Shown one piece after another: positions 8,351 through 17,382 of a DNA stretch of 64,000 nt. The notes beneath the pieces are model-generated. The model saw nothing but the letters and a program-made list of their open reading frames with translations. It was not told the origin of the DNA and did no database searches. A program made the translations under genes and the position numbers. Within the stretch, counting starts at the first letter, position 1, and each line of letters begins with the position of its first letter. Source of the stretch: Microthrixaceae bacterium (lineage in GTDB: Bacteria > Actinomycetota > Acidimicrobiia > Acidimicrobiales > Iamiaceae); the NCBI GenBank assembly GCA_016702505.1, contig JADJDU010000001.1, positions 496,001 to 560,000 of the forward strand, written 5' to 3'.

Positions 8351-9550
8351 GTGTCTCGATCTGGGGCGGTTCGGTCACCGGGGGCCGGTGGTCGCCGGAA
8401 GCTGATCCACGTGACCACGGTGGACATGAGCCTGGACCTGTTGCTCAAGCCGCAGCTCCAGGCCTTTGCTCGGGCCGGGTATGAGGTCGTGGGGGCGTCA
8501 GCCCCCGGACCCCACGTGGGAGCGCTCGAAGCGGCCGGGATCCGTCATGTGGCGCTGGCCAATGCCACCCGGGCCATGGACCCGAGACGGGACCTGGCCC
8601 TGATCGGGGAGCTGTACCGCCTGTTCCGCCATGAACGCCCCGACATCGTGCACCTGCACAACCCGAAGCCGGGTTGGTTCGGTCGTCCGGCGGCCCGGGC
8701 TGCCCGGGTGCCGGTGGTGGTTAACACCGTCCACGGCCTGTACGCCACCCCCGAAGACTCCTGGCCGCGCCGAGCGGTGGTCTATGGGCTGGAACGCCTG
8801 GCGGCAGCGTGCTCCCATGCTGAATTGCTCCAGAGCGTGGAGGACGTGGCCGTGCTTCGACGGCTGCGGGTCCCAGCGAATCGGATCCATGTGTTGGGCA
8901 ACGGTGTGGATCTGTCGCGGTTTTCGGTCCCCACCACCGAAGCCAGGGCCGCGGCTCGCGCCCGGTTCGGTGTGACCGAAGACCAGGTGGCGGTCGGCGT
9001 TGTGGCCCGACTGGTGTGGGAGAAGGGTCTGGCCGAGGTGATCGAGGCGGCCTCGGCCTTGCGTGAGACTGATCCCCAGGTGCGATGGCTGGTGGTCGGT
9101 CCTCTTGATTCCGACAAGTCCGATGGTCTGGTGGAGGCCGACCTGGCTCGGGTGTCGGGCGAGTCCGGGATCACGTTCCTGGGTCAGCGTTCCGATGTGG
9201 AGGACTGCTACCGGGCGTTGGACGTGTACGTGTTGGCCTCGTACCGTGAGGGCTTTCCCCGGTCGGCCATGGAGGCCGCCGCCACCGGGGTGCCGCTGGT
9301 GGTCACCGACATCAGGGGATGTCGTCAGGTGGTCGACGACGGGGGGAACGGTCTGTTGGTCCGAGCGCGTGATGCTGGGTCGCTGAGCGAGGCCGTGTCT
9401 GTGCTGGCCAACGATGGGCGGCGGCGAGCCCACATGGGGGAGGCGTCGCGGGTCAAGGCGGTCGAGGAGTTCGACCAGCGACGGGTGATCGACATCACCT
9501 TGGCCACCTACCGACGCCTTCTCGGCGAGCGGGGTCTGTCGGCTCCCTGA
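8351..9550 (+). CDS. Glycosyltransferase family 4
   Basis: 399 residues from GTG 8351. A GT-B glycosyltransferase of the PglA/CapM style: N-terminal GT4-like domain starting at KLIHVTTVDMSLDLLL, with HLHNPKPG in the middle and a C-terminal Glycos_transf_1 domain carrying VARLVWEKGL and the EGFPRSAMEAAATG donor-binding motif. The acceptor is probably the lipid-linked sugar primed by the nearby phosphoglycosyltransferase. It follows the acetyltransferase by 10 bases, suggesting co-transcription. Confidence 0.85.
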   Translation: MSRSGAVRSPGAGGRRKLIHVTTVDMSLDLLLKPQLQAFARAGYEVVGASAPGPHVGALEAAGIRHVALANATRAMDPRRDLALIGELYRLFRHERPDIVHLHNPKPGWFGRPAARAARVPVVVNTVHGLYATPEDSWPRRAVVYGLERLAAACSHAELLQSVEDVAVLRRLRVPANRIHVLGNGVDLSRFSVPTTEARAAARARFGVTEDQVAVGVVARLVWEKGLAEVIEAASALRETDPQVRWLVVGPLDSDKSDGLVEADLARVSGESGITFLGQRSDVEDCYRALDVYVLASYREGFPRSAMEAAATGVPLVVTDIRGCRQVVDDGGNGLLVRARDAGSLSEAVSVLANDGRRRAHMGEASRVKAVEEFDQRRVIDITLATYRRLLGERGLSAP

Positions 9551-9619
9551 CCGCGGTGCCCGCCGCGGTGCCGCCCAGATCAGGTTTCAGCGACAGGTTT
9601 CAGCGACAGTCTTTCGAGA

Positions 9620-10795
9620 TCAGGTCTCGAGGACCTCGCCGATGATGGCGGCCATCTCCTCGAGGTCCTCGGTGGTGATTCGGGACTGGAACGGGAGCGA
9701 CACCACCTGTTCGGCCACCGACTCGGTGACGGGCAGCTTGTGGTCGGCGAGCCCCACGAAGGCGGGTTCGAGGTGGGCGGGCGGGAAGTAGCGGCGGGTC
9801 TCGATGCCGACCTGATCGAGGGCGTCCATGACCAGGTCACGGAGTCGGGGCGGAACCTTGATGGTGTAGATGGTGTGGGGGTGGGTTCGGTCGGGGAGCT
9901 CGGTTGGCGCCTCGACGTCGGCGAGGTCGGCCAACAGGGCGGCCATGGTCTGCGCGTTGGCAGCCTTGACGGCCAGGATCTCGTCGAGGCGGTCGAGCTG
10001 CTTGACGCCCAGCGCCGACTGCATCTCCGACAGCCGCCAGTTGTAGCCGACGATCTCGTGGTGGTAGGGCCGGTCCATGCCGTGGTTGCGCAGCAGACGC
10101 ATCCGGTGGGCAAGGTCGGCGTCGTCGGTGGTGACGACGGCCCCTTCGCCGGTGGTGATGGCCTTGACCGGGGTGAAGCTGAACATGGCGGCCCGACCCA
10201 AGGACCCTGCTGGCCGCCCGCGGTAGCTGGCCCCGTGGGCTTGGGCCGCGTCTTCGAACACGCTGAGCCCGTGGGCGGTGGCCAACTCCAACAGGCGGTC
10301 CATGTCTGCGGGCTGACCGCCGTAGTGGACCGGCACGATGGCCTTGGTCCGTGGGGTGATGCACCGGGCCACCGCAGCGGGATCGATGTTGAAGGTGATG
10401 GGATCGATGTCGGCGAACACCGGGGTGGCTCCGACGTGGACGACCGATGTGGCGGTGGCGATGAAGGTGAACGACGGAACGATCACCTCGTCTCCCGGGC
10501 CGATCCCGGCTGCCAGGTACATGGCGGCCAGGGCGACGGTGCCGTTGGCGAAGGCCACGGCGTGGTCGGTGCCATGGCGGAAGGCCATGGCGGCCTCGAA
10601 ACGTCTGGTCCAGGGGCCGTTGGTCAGGACCCCGGACTCGATCACACTGGTGACCGCCTCGGTCTCCTCGGTGCCCATCACCGGGGAGGCGAGGCGGAGG
10701 CGATAGTCCTTGGCCGGTGGCGTGTCGGCGCCGTACAGCGACGCCAACGGGTCATATCCAGACCCGGCCCGTACCGGCGGCGGGGTCACGGGCAT
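9620..10795 (-). CDS. DegT/DnrJ/EryC1/StrS-family sugar aminotransferase
   Basis: 391 residues. A PLP-dependent sugar aminotransferase: conserved PSFTFIATA, EDAAQAHGA and the PLP lysine Lys211 in FSFTPVKAITTGEGA, with GYNWRLSEMQSALG after it. These enzymes aminate a keto-sugar nucleotide at C3 or C4. With the acetyltransferase at 7651 it could make an acetamido sugar; a matching 4,6-dehydratase is not in the window. Its start overlaps the end of the sugar transferase gene by 10 bp on the same strand, so they are co-transcribed. Confidence 0.88.
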   Translation of the reverse strand: MPVTPPPVRAGSGYDPLASLYGADTPPAKDYRLRLASPVMGTEETEAVTSVIESGVLTNGPWTRRFEAAMAFRHGTDHAVAFANGTVALAAMYLAAGIGPGDEVIVPSFTFIATATSVVHVGATPVFADIDPITFNIDPAAVARCITPRTKAIVPVHYGGQPADMDRLLELATAHGLSVFEDAAQAHGASYRGRPAGSLGRAAMFSFTPVKAITTGEGAVVTTDDADLAHRMRLLRNHGMDRPYHHEIVGYNWRLSEMQSALGVKQLDRLDEILAVKAANAQTMAALLADLADVEAPTELPDRTHPHTIYTIKVPPRLRDLVMDALDQVGIETRRYFPPAHLEPAFVGLADHKLPVTESVAEQVVSLPFQSRITTEDLEEMAAIIGEVLET

Positions 10796-11475
10796 GGTGA
10801 GCCGCCGACGTTGTCTGGCCCAGGGTCGACCACCCCGGTCGGGCTGGTATCGGCGCTAGGGCTCGTATCGGGCATCGTTTTGGACATGGCGGCGGATCCC
10901 ATGAACTCGGGCATGGTGGCGTGACCCTCCGCAGAGATCCCCTCACGCTTCACCACGGATCGTAGGGTACGCGCCAGTATCCGTGCGTCCAACGCGACGG
11001 TCCAGGTGTCCACATAGGTCACGTCGAGGTGGAACCGGTCGTCCCAGTCCAAGGCGTTGCGTCCGTTGACCTGGGCCAGACCGGTGATTCCGGGTTTGAC
11101 GTCGTGGCGGCGGGCTTGTTCGGGCGAGTAGCGGTCCAGGTAGGCGGGGAGCAGCGGGCGGGGACCGACGAGAGCCATCTCGCCTCGTATGACGTTCAAC
11201 AGCTCGGGTAGTTCGTCGAGACTGGTACGGCGCAGGAACGCCCCGAGGCGGGTCAGTCGGTCGGCGTCGCTGCCCGCCCCGGTACGCATGGTCCGGAACT
11301 TGAGCACGTCGAACAACTCGCCGTGCAGGCCGGGGCGACGCTGGCGGAACAGCACGGGGCTACCCATGGTGAGGCGAATCGCTACTGCTATGCCGGCCAT
11401 GGGGACGGCGGCCACGACCAGGCCGGCCAGGGCCAGCGCGAGGTCCATGAGGCGTTTGAGGACGGGGGAACGCAC
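10786..11475 (-). CDS. Small monotopic phosphoglycosyltransferase (PglC-type sugar transferase)
   Basis: 229 residues. One N-terminal re-entrant hydrophobic helix, then the bacterial sugar transferase domain: KFRTMRTG, the catalytic RRTSLDELPELLNVIRGEM with adjacent acidic/Arg residues, VGPRPLLP and the KPGITGLAQVNGRN block. It transfers a phospho-sugar from a UDP-sugar to undecaprenyl phosphate at the inner face of the membrane, beginning a repeat unit. The C-terminal 40 residues are Ser/Thr/Pro-rich and not conserved. A second initiating enzyme of a longer type lies at 31613. Confidence 0.88.
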   Translation of the reverse strand: MRSPVLKRLMDLALALAGLVVAAVPMAGIAVAIRLTMGSPVLFRQRRPGLHGELFDVLKFRTMRTGAGSDADRLTRLGAFLRRTSLDELPELLNVIRGEMALVGPRPLLPAYLDRYSPEQARRHDVKPGITGLAQVNGRNALDWDDRFHLDVTYVDTWTVALDARILARTLRSVVKREGISAEGHATMPEFMGSAAMSKTMPDTSPSADTSPTGVVDPGPDNVGGSPCP

Positions 11476-11509
11476 CGGAACGGTCTCAGAGCTCAGTGCT
11501 GGGCGGTGC

Positions 11510-13162
11510 TCAGGGCTCGATGCCGAGTTCGGCCATGGCGTAGCGGCGCATGGCTTTGTAGTCGACCTTGCCGTTGGGGGCTCGCCCGATCGTGTTGATG
11601 ACCAGCACCGACTTGGGGGCCTTGTAGCTGGCCAGCTTCTCTTTGACCGAAGCCACCAGCCCTGCCGCGTCGAGTTCGACGCCGGCCTCCAGCTGGATCA
11701 CGGCGGTGATGGCTTCGCCGAAACGGTCGTCGGGAACTCCCACCACCACGGCGTCGGCCACGTCGGGGTGGATCTTGAGCGCCTCTTCGACCTCTTCGGG
11801 GAACACCTTCTCGCCGCCGGTGTTGATGCACACAGACCCTCTGCCGAGGAGGGTGATGGAGCCGTCGGCTTCGACGGTGGCGAAGTCTCCAGGGATCGAG
11901 TAGCGCTGGCCGTCCACGGTGATGAAGGTCGCCGCGGTCTTGTCGGGGTCCTTGTAGTAGCCGATGGGCTGGAAGCCACCGACCGCAACCCGGCCGATCT
12001 CGCCTGAGCCGGGCTCGACCTCTCGGTGGTCCTCGGTGAACACCTTGGTGTTGGGGCCGACCGTGAACTTGGCGGTGCCGGAGTCGACGCCGGCCGCGCT
12101 GATCGACTGGCCCATGCCGATGGCCTCTGACGAGCTGAAGGCGTCCACGATCATGGCGTGGGGGAGGTGGCGGATCAGTCCGGACTTGGAGGCCTCGGAG
12201 AACATCACCCCAGACGAGGCGATGAGGAACAGGCTGGACAGGTCCCAGCGGTCGGGCTCGGCGTCGAGGGCTCGCAACATCGGCTTGGCGAAGGCGTCTC
12301 CGACGATGGCGATGGTGTTGATGCGGTTGGTCTCGATGGTGTCGAACAGTTCGACGATGTCGAGGTTGGGGCTCTCGAGGGTGACCACGCATCCGCCGCC
12401 GGACAATACGATCAGCTGGGTCATGCACCCGGTGCCGTGCATCAGCGGACAGGCGGGTAGACCGACCATGCCGACTTGTTGGACCAGTTCGCGGGTGACC
12501 GAGTAGTCGACGGGGTCGTCGCGGTAGCGGGGGTTGACGCCCAGGGCGATCACGTTGCGGATGTGGTCGTCCACCCGCCACATCACGCCTTTGGGCATGC
12601 CGGTGGTGCCGCCGGTGTAGAGCATGTACAGGTGGTCGCCGCTGCGACCCCACGGGGCTTCCACCCGGCCCGGGTGGGCGGCGGCGGCCTGCTCGTAAGG
12701 GGTGGCCCAAGCCGGGCATGCTGCGGTGTCGTCGTCTACCCACAGCCACACCTTCACGCGGGGGACGCGGTCTCGGATCCGGTCGATGTTGTCGACGAAG
12801 TGCCCGTGGAACACCACCGCCTCGGTGTCGGCGTTGTCCCACAAGTAGACCAGTTCGTCGTCGGTGTAGCGGTAATTGGTGTTGACCGGAACCAGACCGG
12901 CCTTGAACGCCGCGAACATCGACTCCAGGTATTCGGGGCAGTTGTGGAGGTACTGGGCCACCTTGGCCTGTTCACCCAGCCCGGCATCGAGCAGGGCCCG
13001 GGCCACACCGTTGGCCCTGCGGTTCCACTCACCCCACGTGATGACCCGCTGGCCTTGTATCTGGGCGGGAGCGTCGGGGATCTGCTCCGCGACGGTTTCC
13101 CACAGCTCGGCGTAGTTCCATCCGGTCATGTCCTGCCCCTGCACGTGCTCGGCGGCCGCCAC
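11510..13162 (-). CDS. Acyl-CoA synthetase (FadD-like AMP-binding enzyme)
   Basis: 550 residues if started at 13162; ATG 13129 (MTGWNYAELWE) fits relatives better. The AMP-binding P-loop YTGGTTGMPKG, the acceptor-side YYKDPDKT and the C-terminal Lys in APNGKVDYKAMRR identify an adenylating acyl-CoA ligase. It activates a fatty or steroid-like acid with ATP and CoA. It sits inside the glycan locus on the same strand as its neighbours; whether it serves envelope lipid modification or ordinary degradation is not shown by sequence. Confidence 0.85.
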   Translation of the reverse strand: MAAAEHVQGQDMTGWNYAELWETVAEQIPDAPAQIQGQRVITWGEWNRRANGVARALLDAGLGEQAKVAQYLHNCPEYLESMFAAFKAGLVPVNTNYRYTDDELVYLWDNADTEAVVFHGHFVDNIDRIRDRVPRVKVWLWVDDDTAACPAWATPYEQAAAAHPGRVEAPWGRSGDHLYMLYTGGTTGMPKGVMWRVDDHIRNVIALGVNPRYRDDPVDYSVTRELVQQVGMVGLPACPLMHGTGCMTQLIVLSGGGCVVTLESPNLDIVELFDTIETNRINTIAIVGDAFAKPMLRALDAEPDRWDLSSLFLIASSGVMFSEASKSGLIRHLPHAMIVDAFSSSEAIGMGQSISAAGVDSGTAKFTVGPNTKVFTEDHREVEPGSGEIGRVAVGGFQPIGYYKDPDKTAATFITVDGQRYSIPGDFATVEADGSITLLGRGSVCINTGGEKVFPEEVEEALKIHPDVADAVVVGVPDDRFGEAITAVIQLEAGVELDAAGLVASVKEKLASYKAPKSVLVINTIGRAPNGKVDYKAMRRYAMAELGIEP

Positions 13163-13271
13163 CGCGGCGACGACGGGAGTGTAGGACGCCAGACCTAGGA
13201 CGCGGCTTGCGTCCGGGGTTGGAGGAACCGACGCCTCCGTCCGCGTTCGGACAACACCCGAAGGGACCCGG

Positions 13272-15071
13272 TCAGTGGTCGGTGGTGACAGGCTTGGACG
13301 AGCCGGTGGAACCGTTGGTGCTGGAGGTGGCGTGGCCGTTCATGTCGGCACCGGTCCCGTTGGTGCTGGTTCCACCGCGCTTGGCTTTGCGACCTTTGCC
13401 TGAGCCCGAGGTGTTCCCGGAGCCGGAGGGGGCATAGGCGGAGTAGGTGCCGTACGCCTCGTAGCCGTAGCCGTATCCGTAGCCGTATGTGCCCTCGGAG
13501 TGGACGCCGTTGAAAACGAGCCCCTCGAGGGGGGCATCTACCTGGCGGAGCATCTCGATCGAACGCAGCAGCGAGCGGCGGGCGGTGGTGCGAGCGGTGA
13601 CGACCAGCAGGGTGATGTCGGCCAGGCTGGAGATGATCACTGAGTCCGACACGGGGAGCAGGGGCGGAGAGTCGATCACCACGTAGTCAGACGACCGGGC
13701 CAGGGCATCGAGCTTGGAGCGCACCGTCTTGGTGGACAGCAGCTCGGACGGGTTGGGTGGGGGAGGCCCCGAAGCCATGATCAACAGCCCCGGCACGCCT
13801 GGCACCGGCTGGAGGGCTTCTTCGATCCGGCTGCTGCCGAGGATCACGGAGGTGAACCCGATCGAGTTGTCCAACCCGAAGAACTGGTGGAGGCGTGGAC
13901 GGCGGAGGTCGCAGTCGATGAGGATGACCCTCTTGCCAGCGCGAGCCAGGGTGACGGCGAGGTTGGCCGATGTGGTGGTCTTGCCTTCACCGGAGGTGGA
14001 GCTGGTCATGTGGATGATGTCGAGCTTCTGCTCGACGCCCACGAACTCGATGGCGGTGCGCAGGCCCCGGTAGGCCTCCGATGCCGGCGAGTTGGGGTGG
14101 CTCACGGATTCGAGCAGCGCCGTCTTGCGGTCTCGCCATTCGGTGATGGCCGGGATGATCCCCAACACCGGCACGCCGCCGGTGGTCCGGTCGAGGTCTT
14201 CCTTGGTCCGCAACGTGTCGTCGGTGTAGTCGCGCAAGAAGGCGACGGCGAGTCCCAAGAAGAGGCCGGCGGCTAGGGCGATGGTGGCGTCTCGGACCGG
14301 TGTGGGCGACACCGGGGATTCGGGGGTGGGTGCGGTGGACACCACCAACCGACCACGTACGGCTGTGGAGCTGAGAGCGGTCTTGAGCTGATCGAGCTTT
14401 GTCTGGAGCACGCTCTGGCGGCTGCTGACGTTGCTGGGATCGTTCTGGACCTGGAGCTGGGCGATCTGGGCCTCGAGGAGGCGGATGCGCTCGGTGTCGG
14501 ACTCGGGTGTGTCGTCCACCTGGACCATCAGGTCCTGGATCTGCTGGTCGGTGGCGGCCACTTCGATGGCGAGGTCTGCCATCTGGGTCTGGATCTCGGA
14601 GATGGCTGCTTCGAGGTCGTCGTTGGTAAGGCGGCGACGTTCGGCGACGTATGCCTCGGCGAAGTCGTTGGCCATCTCAGCGGCACGCTCGGCGTCGGGG
14701 TCGGTGGCCATCACGATGACGCCTGGGTTCAACGTGGATGCCGGCTTGAGTTCGACGTCGGGGAGGTAGCCGAGGGATTTCTCGATGGCGGCGAGGGTGC
14801 GGCCGCTGCGCATGAGTTGCATCTCGTTCTTGATGGCGTCGGGGTCCGAGCCCGGCATGATGCCAAGGACCACGTCGCTGTCTCGGCGGTCGACCAGAAC
14901 CTGAGCGTTGGCCTGGTAGAGGGGTGTCCGCGTGAGGGAGTAGCCCAAGGTGATCAGCACCAGCACCGCAGTTATGAGGAGGATCAGGACCTTGCGGCGC
15001 CTGATCACTGCGATGTAGTCACGCAGTTCGAGTGTGACTGCCCCGGCTGTGCTGGTCGACATAGGGACCAC
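13272..15071 (-). CDS. Wzz/BY-kinase: polysaccharide chain-length regulator fused to tyrosine autokinase
   Basis: 599 residues (ATG 15071; ATG 15062 also possible). Two membrane spans (about 28-46 and 262-279) bracket a periplasmic Wzz domain with a coiled-coil. The cytoplasmic kinase has Walker A (TSSTSGEGKTTTS, Lys364), Walker A' (ILIDCDLR, 383-390) and Walker B (YVVIDSPP). The tail has a tyrosine cluster (YGYGYGYGYEAYGTYSAY), the autophosphorylation site of BY-kinases. Such proteins set polymer length and gate export in Wzx/Wzy pathways. The repeated 96-nt block at 15130-15225 lies 59 bp upstream of its start. Confidence 0.92.
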   Translation of the reverse strand: MVPMSTSTAGAVTLELRDYIAVIRRRKVLILLITAVLVLITLGYSLTRTPLYQANAQVLVDRRDSDVVLGIMPGSDPDAIKNEMQLMRSGRTLAAIEKSLGYLPDVELKPASTLNPGVIVMATDPDAERAAEMANDFAEAYVAERRRLTNDDLEAAISEIQTQMADLAIEVAATDQQIQDLMVQVDDTPESDTERIRLLEAQIAQLQVQNDPSNVSSRQSVLQTKLDQLKTALSSTAVRGRLVVSTAPTPESPVSPTPVRDATIALAAGLFLGLAVAFLRDYTDDTLRTKEDLDRTTGGVPVLGIIPAITEWRDRKTALLESVSHPNSPASEAYRGLRTAIEFVGVEQKLDIIHMTSSTSGEGKTTTSANLAVTLARAGKRVILIDCDLRRPRLHQFFGLDNSIGFTSVILGSSRIEEALQPVPGVPGLLIMASGPPPPNPSELLSTKTVRSKLDALARSSDYVVIDSPPLLPVSDSVIISSLADITLLVVTARTTARRSLLRSIEMLRQVDAPLEGLVFNGVHSEGTYGYGYGYGYEAYGTYSAYAPSGSGNTSGSGKGRKAKRGGTSTNGTGADMNGHATSSTNGSTGSSKPVTTDH

Positions 15072-15129
15072 ATGCTACAGCGCGCGGAACCACCGGTAGG
15101 AGTCCCCCTGATCCCAGGAAGTTGCGGCC

Positions 15130-15225
15130 TGCTCGACATCGGGTCGTGTTCGTTTGTCCCTTGTCACCCGGGCGAATCCGGCTCTATGTGCGCCCACCAT
15201 TGGTGCTCGACTGTCTGACGAGCTG
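15130..15225 (+). repeat. 96-nt conserved intergenic block, copy A
   Basis: Aligns without gaps with 34055-34150 (+) and 62457-62552 (-); against the last copy I count about 59 identical bases in the first 80. Read on this strand it could encode a Cys/His-rich tail (GSCSFVPCHPGESGS, then CAHHWCSTV and a stop). Read on the other strand it lies just upstream of the BY-kinase start. Coding fossil and cis-regulatory element are both possible. Confidence 0.65.
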
Positions 15226-15236
15226 AAGTCACAGGA

Positions 15237-15303
15237 CTGGGCGGGGGTCCGGGGGCAGAGCCCTTTGTGGCGGAGCCCCTGACCTGCGGAGATCGGCTTT
15301 GCC
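15237..15303 (+). repeat. GC-rich palindromic intergenic repeat, copy 1
   Basis: The core GGGGCAGAGCCC, then GTGGCGGAGCCCC and ACCTGCGGAGATCGG, recurs at 30163-30229 and, inverted and shorter, at 62392-62440. It can fold into GC-rich hairpins and behaves like a REP-type extragenic repeat. All three copies are outside genes. Confidence 0.7.
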
Positions 15304-15444
15304 GGTCGTCGCAGCGAAGTCGTCGGCCGTCAGGCCGGCGACCGAACTCCCCCGGAAGGCTCTGCCTTTCGGGGGATCCAGGTCTCGTCGGGGTCGGGCA
15401 AATCGGTTGCGGCCCGGGGCCGGGGCTTGCGGACCTGTGGTTCG

Positions 15445-17133
15445 TCAGGCGTTCCGGACCGTGATGGTGGTGGTGATCACCACGGGTAGGTGCGCGGTGG
15501 TCGAGAAGGTGTCAGACATCCCTGGGACGAGGTTTCCGAAGCCAGCGGCCAAGTCGCAGCGGTTGGTGGTGTGTTCGGTGGCCGGATCGGCCTCGATCTC
15601 GAGGGCATCCATTGCCATCTGCGTTGTGCCTTCGGATGTGTTGCCGCCGATTGTCGGGCGGTGGATGTGTGATTCCAGGTGGTGGCTGCCAGTTCCGGTG
15701 ACCTCGTCGGTGATGGTGAGGGTGTTCTGGTGGACGGACCACCGCCGTCGGTGGATCGGCTTGCCGGGCAGGTGGCGGTAGCCGTCGTGGGAGGCGGCGA
15801 CCTCCACCGAACCGTCCGGGGCTGCCTCGGCTCGCTCCAGCGTGGCTCGGGCTCTTCGTCCCGCCCGGAACGCTCCGAACACCTCGGTCTGATCGGTGCG
15901 GTCCACCACGATGGTGTTGTGAGCGGCGGTGCTGCGCTCGTGGGCGCGGCGGGGCCCAGACCCATACTCGGAGGTTCCGGTGTCAACGATGGCTGGCTGG
16001 CCGTCTACGTGGAGGACGAAGCTGAGGCAGTCGGCGTGGATGTGGCCAGGTGGAGAGGCGGGACCGGGTTGTCCGACATCGGCGATCAGGTGCATGCGAT
16101 CAGAGCGCATCACGGCGTATCCGCTGTCTGGGAGCACCACCAGGGGGCGGGGTTCTACGGCGTCGGGGTCAAGGGCCGCGATCAGGCCGGGGGCGACGGG
16201 TTCGCTGTCGTTGAACAGGGGCAAGGTCCCGTCTGGCAACAGCATCTCCCCGAGCCAACGTCTCATCCGGGTGAGGGCCTCTTTCAAGTCGATGACCGGC
16301 GGGTGGTCGATGGCGGCCAGCAGCCCTGCCATGTCCGCCAGATCGGCCAGGACCTGGCAGTGGTAGGAGGGCGACAGTTCGTAGTGACCGCCGTCGGGGA
16401 GGATCTGGACCTTCATCTCTCGGTCGAGGTGGCCCAGTGCGGTCGCCATGAGCCGGTCGTCACCCAGAAACACCGCGCAGCCAAGAAGACCCTTGATGTT
16501 CTTGATCATGTGGTTGCCGCCGACGTCGAGCTCCATGTTGTGCTCCAAGAAGCCGGCATGCAGCTCGATGGAATCGCACAGCATCGGTTCGATGTCGGTG
16601 CCCGCAGCCAGCCTTTGGTGCACGTTGACCAGGACCCAGGCTCGTAGGGATGCCGGGTAGGGGGCCCAGCCGTCCCAGGTGCCGAAGGTGGTGGCGGTGG
16701 TCCAACTCTTCAGGTGGTGGGCGAAGACCGAGCGAGCCCCATCGCGGTCGGTGTCGGCGGCCAGGGCCCAGGCCCACTCCCAGTAGTGAAGGTGGAATGA
16801 CCAGAGCTGGGTCGTGTCTGGTGGCGTCCAGTTGATCGGGTTTCCCAGATCACGTGGCTCGTTCAGCAGGTCGAATCGTCCTTGGGCCAGGTCTCCGAGC
16901 GTCCAGTTGCTGGCCAGGTGATCTGCGTCGATGGCCCTGAACGATTCGGGCAGTCCCACGGAGCGACTTGGTGTGACCCTCCAACGGTGGGCGGCCTTGT
17001 CGGGGTTGCGGGCAACAGCCTTTCGCTGGGCTTGGAGTCGCAATCGGTGCCAAACCTGGGCTGGGTGCAGGTGTAGGAGCGTTCGGGTCTGGCGCCCGAT
17101 CTGGTCCAGCGGCGATGCCACGTGTAGCTCCAT
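15445..17133 (-). CDS. Heparinase II/III-like family protein (polysaccharide lyase)
   Basis: 562 residues with the two-part layout of heparinase II/III and alginate lyase-like proteins: an N-terminal alpha-helical toroid (LWSFHLHYWEWAWAL, ending around residue 320) and a C-terminal beta-sandwich domain beginning near the conserved HIHADCLSFVLHVDGQP with DTGTSEYG following. Such proteins are found in many EPS loci (as with WbpS/SKN-type clusters), where they trim or remodel acidic polysaccharide. No signal peptide is seen at ATG 17133, so export is unexplained unless the true start differs. Confidence 0.82.
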   Translation of the reverse strand: MELHVASPLDQIGRQTRTLLHLHPAQVWHRLRLQAQRKAVARNPDKAAHRWRVTPSRSVGLPESFRAIDADHLASNWTLGDLAQGRFDLLNEPRDLGNPINWTPPDTTQLWSFHLHYWEWAWALAADTDRDGARSVFAHHLKSWTTATTFGTWDGWAPYPASLRAWVLVNVHQRLAAGTDIEPMLCDSIELHAGFLEHNMELDVGGNHMIKNIKGLLGCAVFLGDDRLMATALGHLDREMKVQILPDGGHYELSPSYHCQVLADLADMAGLLAAIDHPPVIDLKEALTRMRRWLGEMLLPDGTLPLFNDSEPVAPGLIAALDPDAVEPRPLVVLPDSGYAVMRSDRMHLIADVGQPGPASPPGHIHADCLSFVLHVDGQPAIVDTGTSEYGSGPRRAHERSTAAHNTIVVDRTDQTEVFGAFRAGRRARATLERAEAAPDGSVEVAASHDGYRHLPGKPIHRRRWSVHQNTLTITDEVTGTGSHHLESHIHRPTIGGNTSEGTTQMAMDALEIEADPATEHTTNRCDLAAGFGNLVPGMSDTFSTTAHLPVVITTTITVRNA

Positions 17134-17382
17134 TCGTGGTGAGAACTGGCTTGAGAATGGTGTTGCCGGGCCATTCCCTGAGGGTCGCAGCCATGATCGT
17201 CTATGTCGGGGCCGGCCGGCTGGAGCACCCTAGGAGGCGGTAGCAGTTGGGCAGCGCCACTTGTCGGTGTCGTCGGATGTCGTGGTTACGACATCAGCAC
17301 AGTGGTAGCCACCGGTCTGGGGGGTTGTGGGTGGCGGTCGGGCGGTACGGTATCGGGTCCGTCCCGGAAGGAACTGAACACG

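Larger units (their letters stand above)
15072..15444. other. Intergenic region with two repeated elements
   Basis: 373 bases between the heparinase-like gene and the BY-kinase gene (both minus strand). It contains one copy of the 96-nt block (15130-15225) and one copy of the GC-rich palindromic repeat (15237-15303). It should also contain the kinase promoter, which I cannot pinpoint. Confidence 0.6.

Noticed and set aside
15130..15225. c-di-GMP (GEMM) or c-di-AMP riboswitch
   Set aside because: On both strands I looked for the GEMM core and for the c-di-AMP-type conserved loops; neither is present, and the gapless alignment is unlike a structured RNA.
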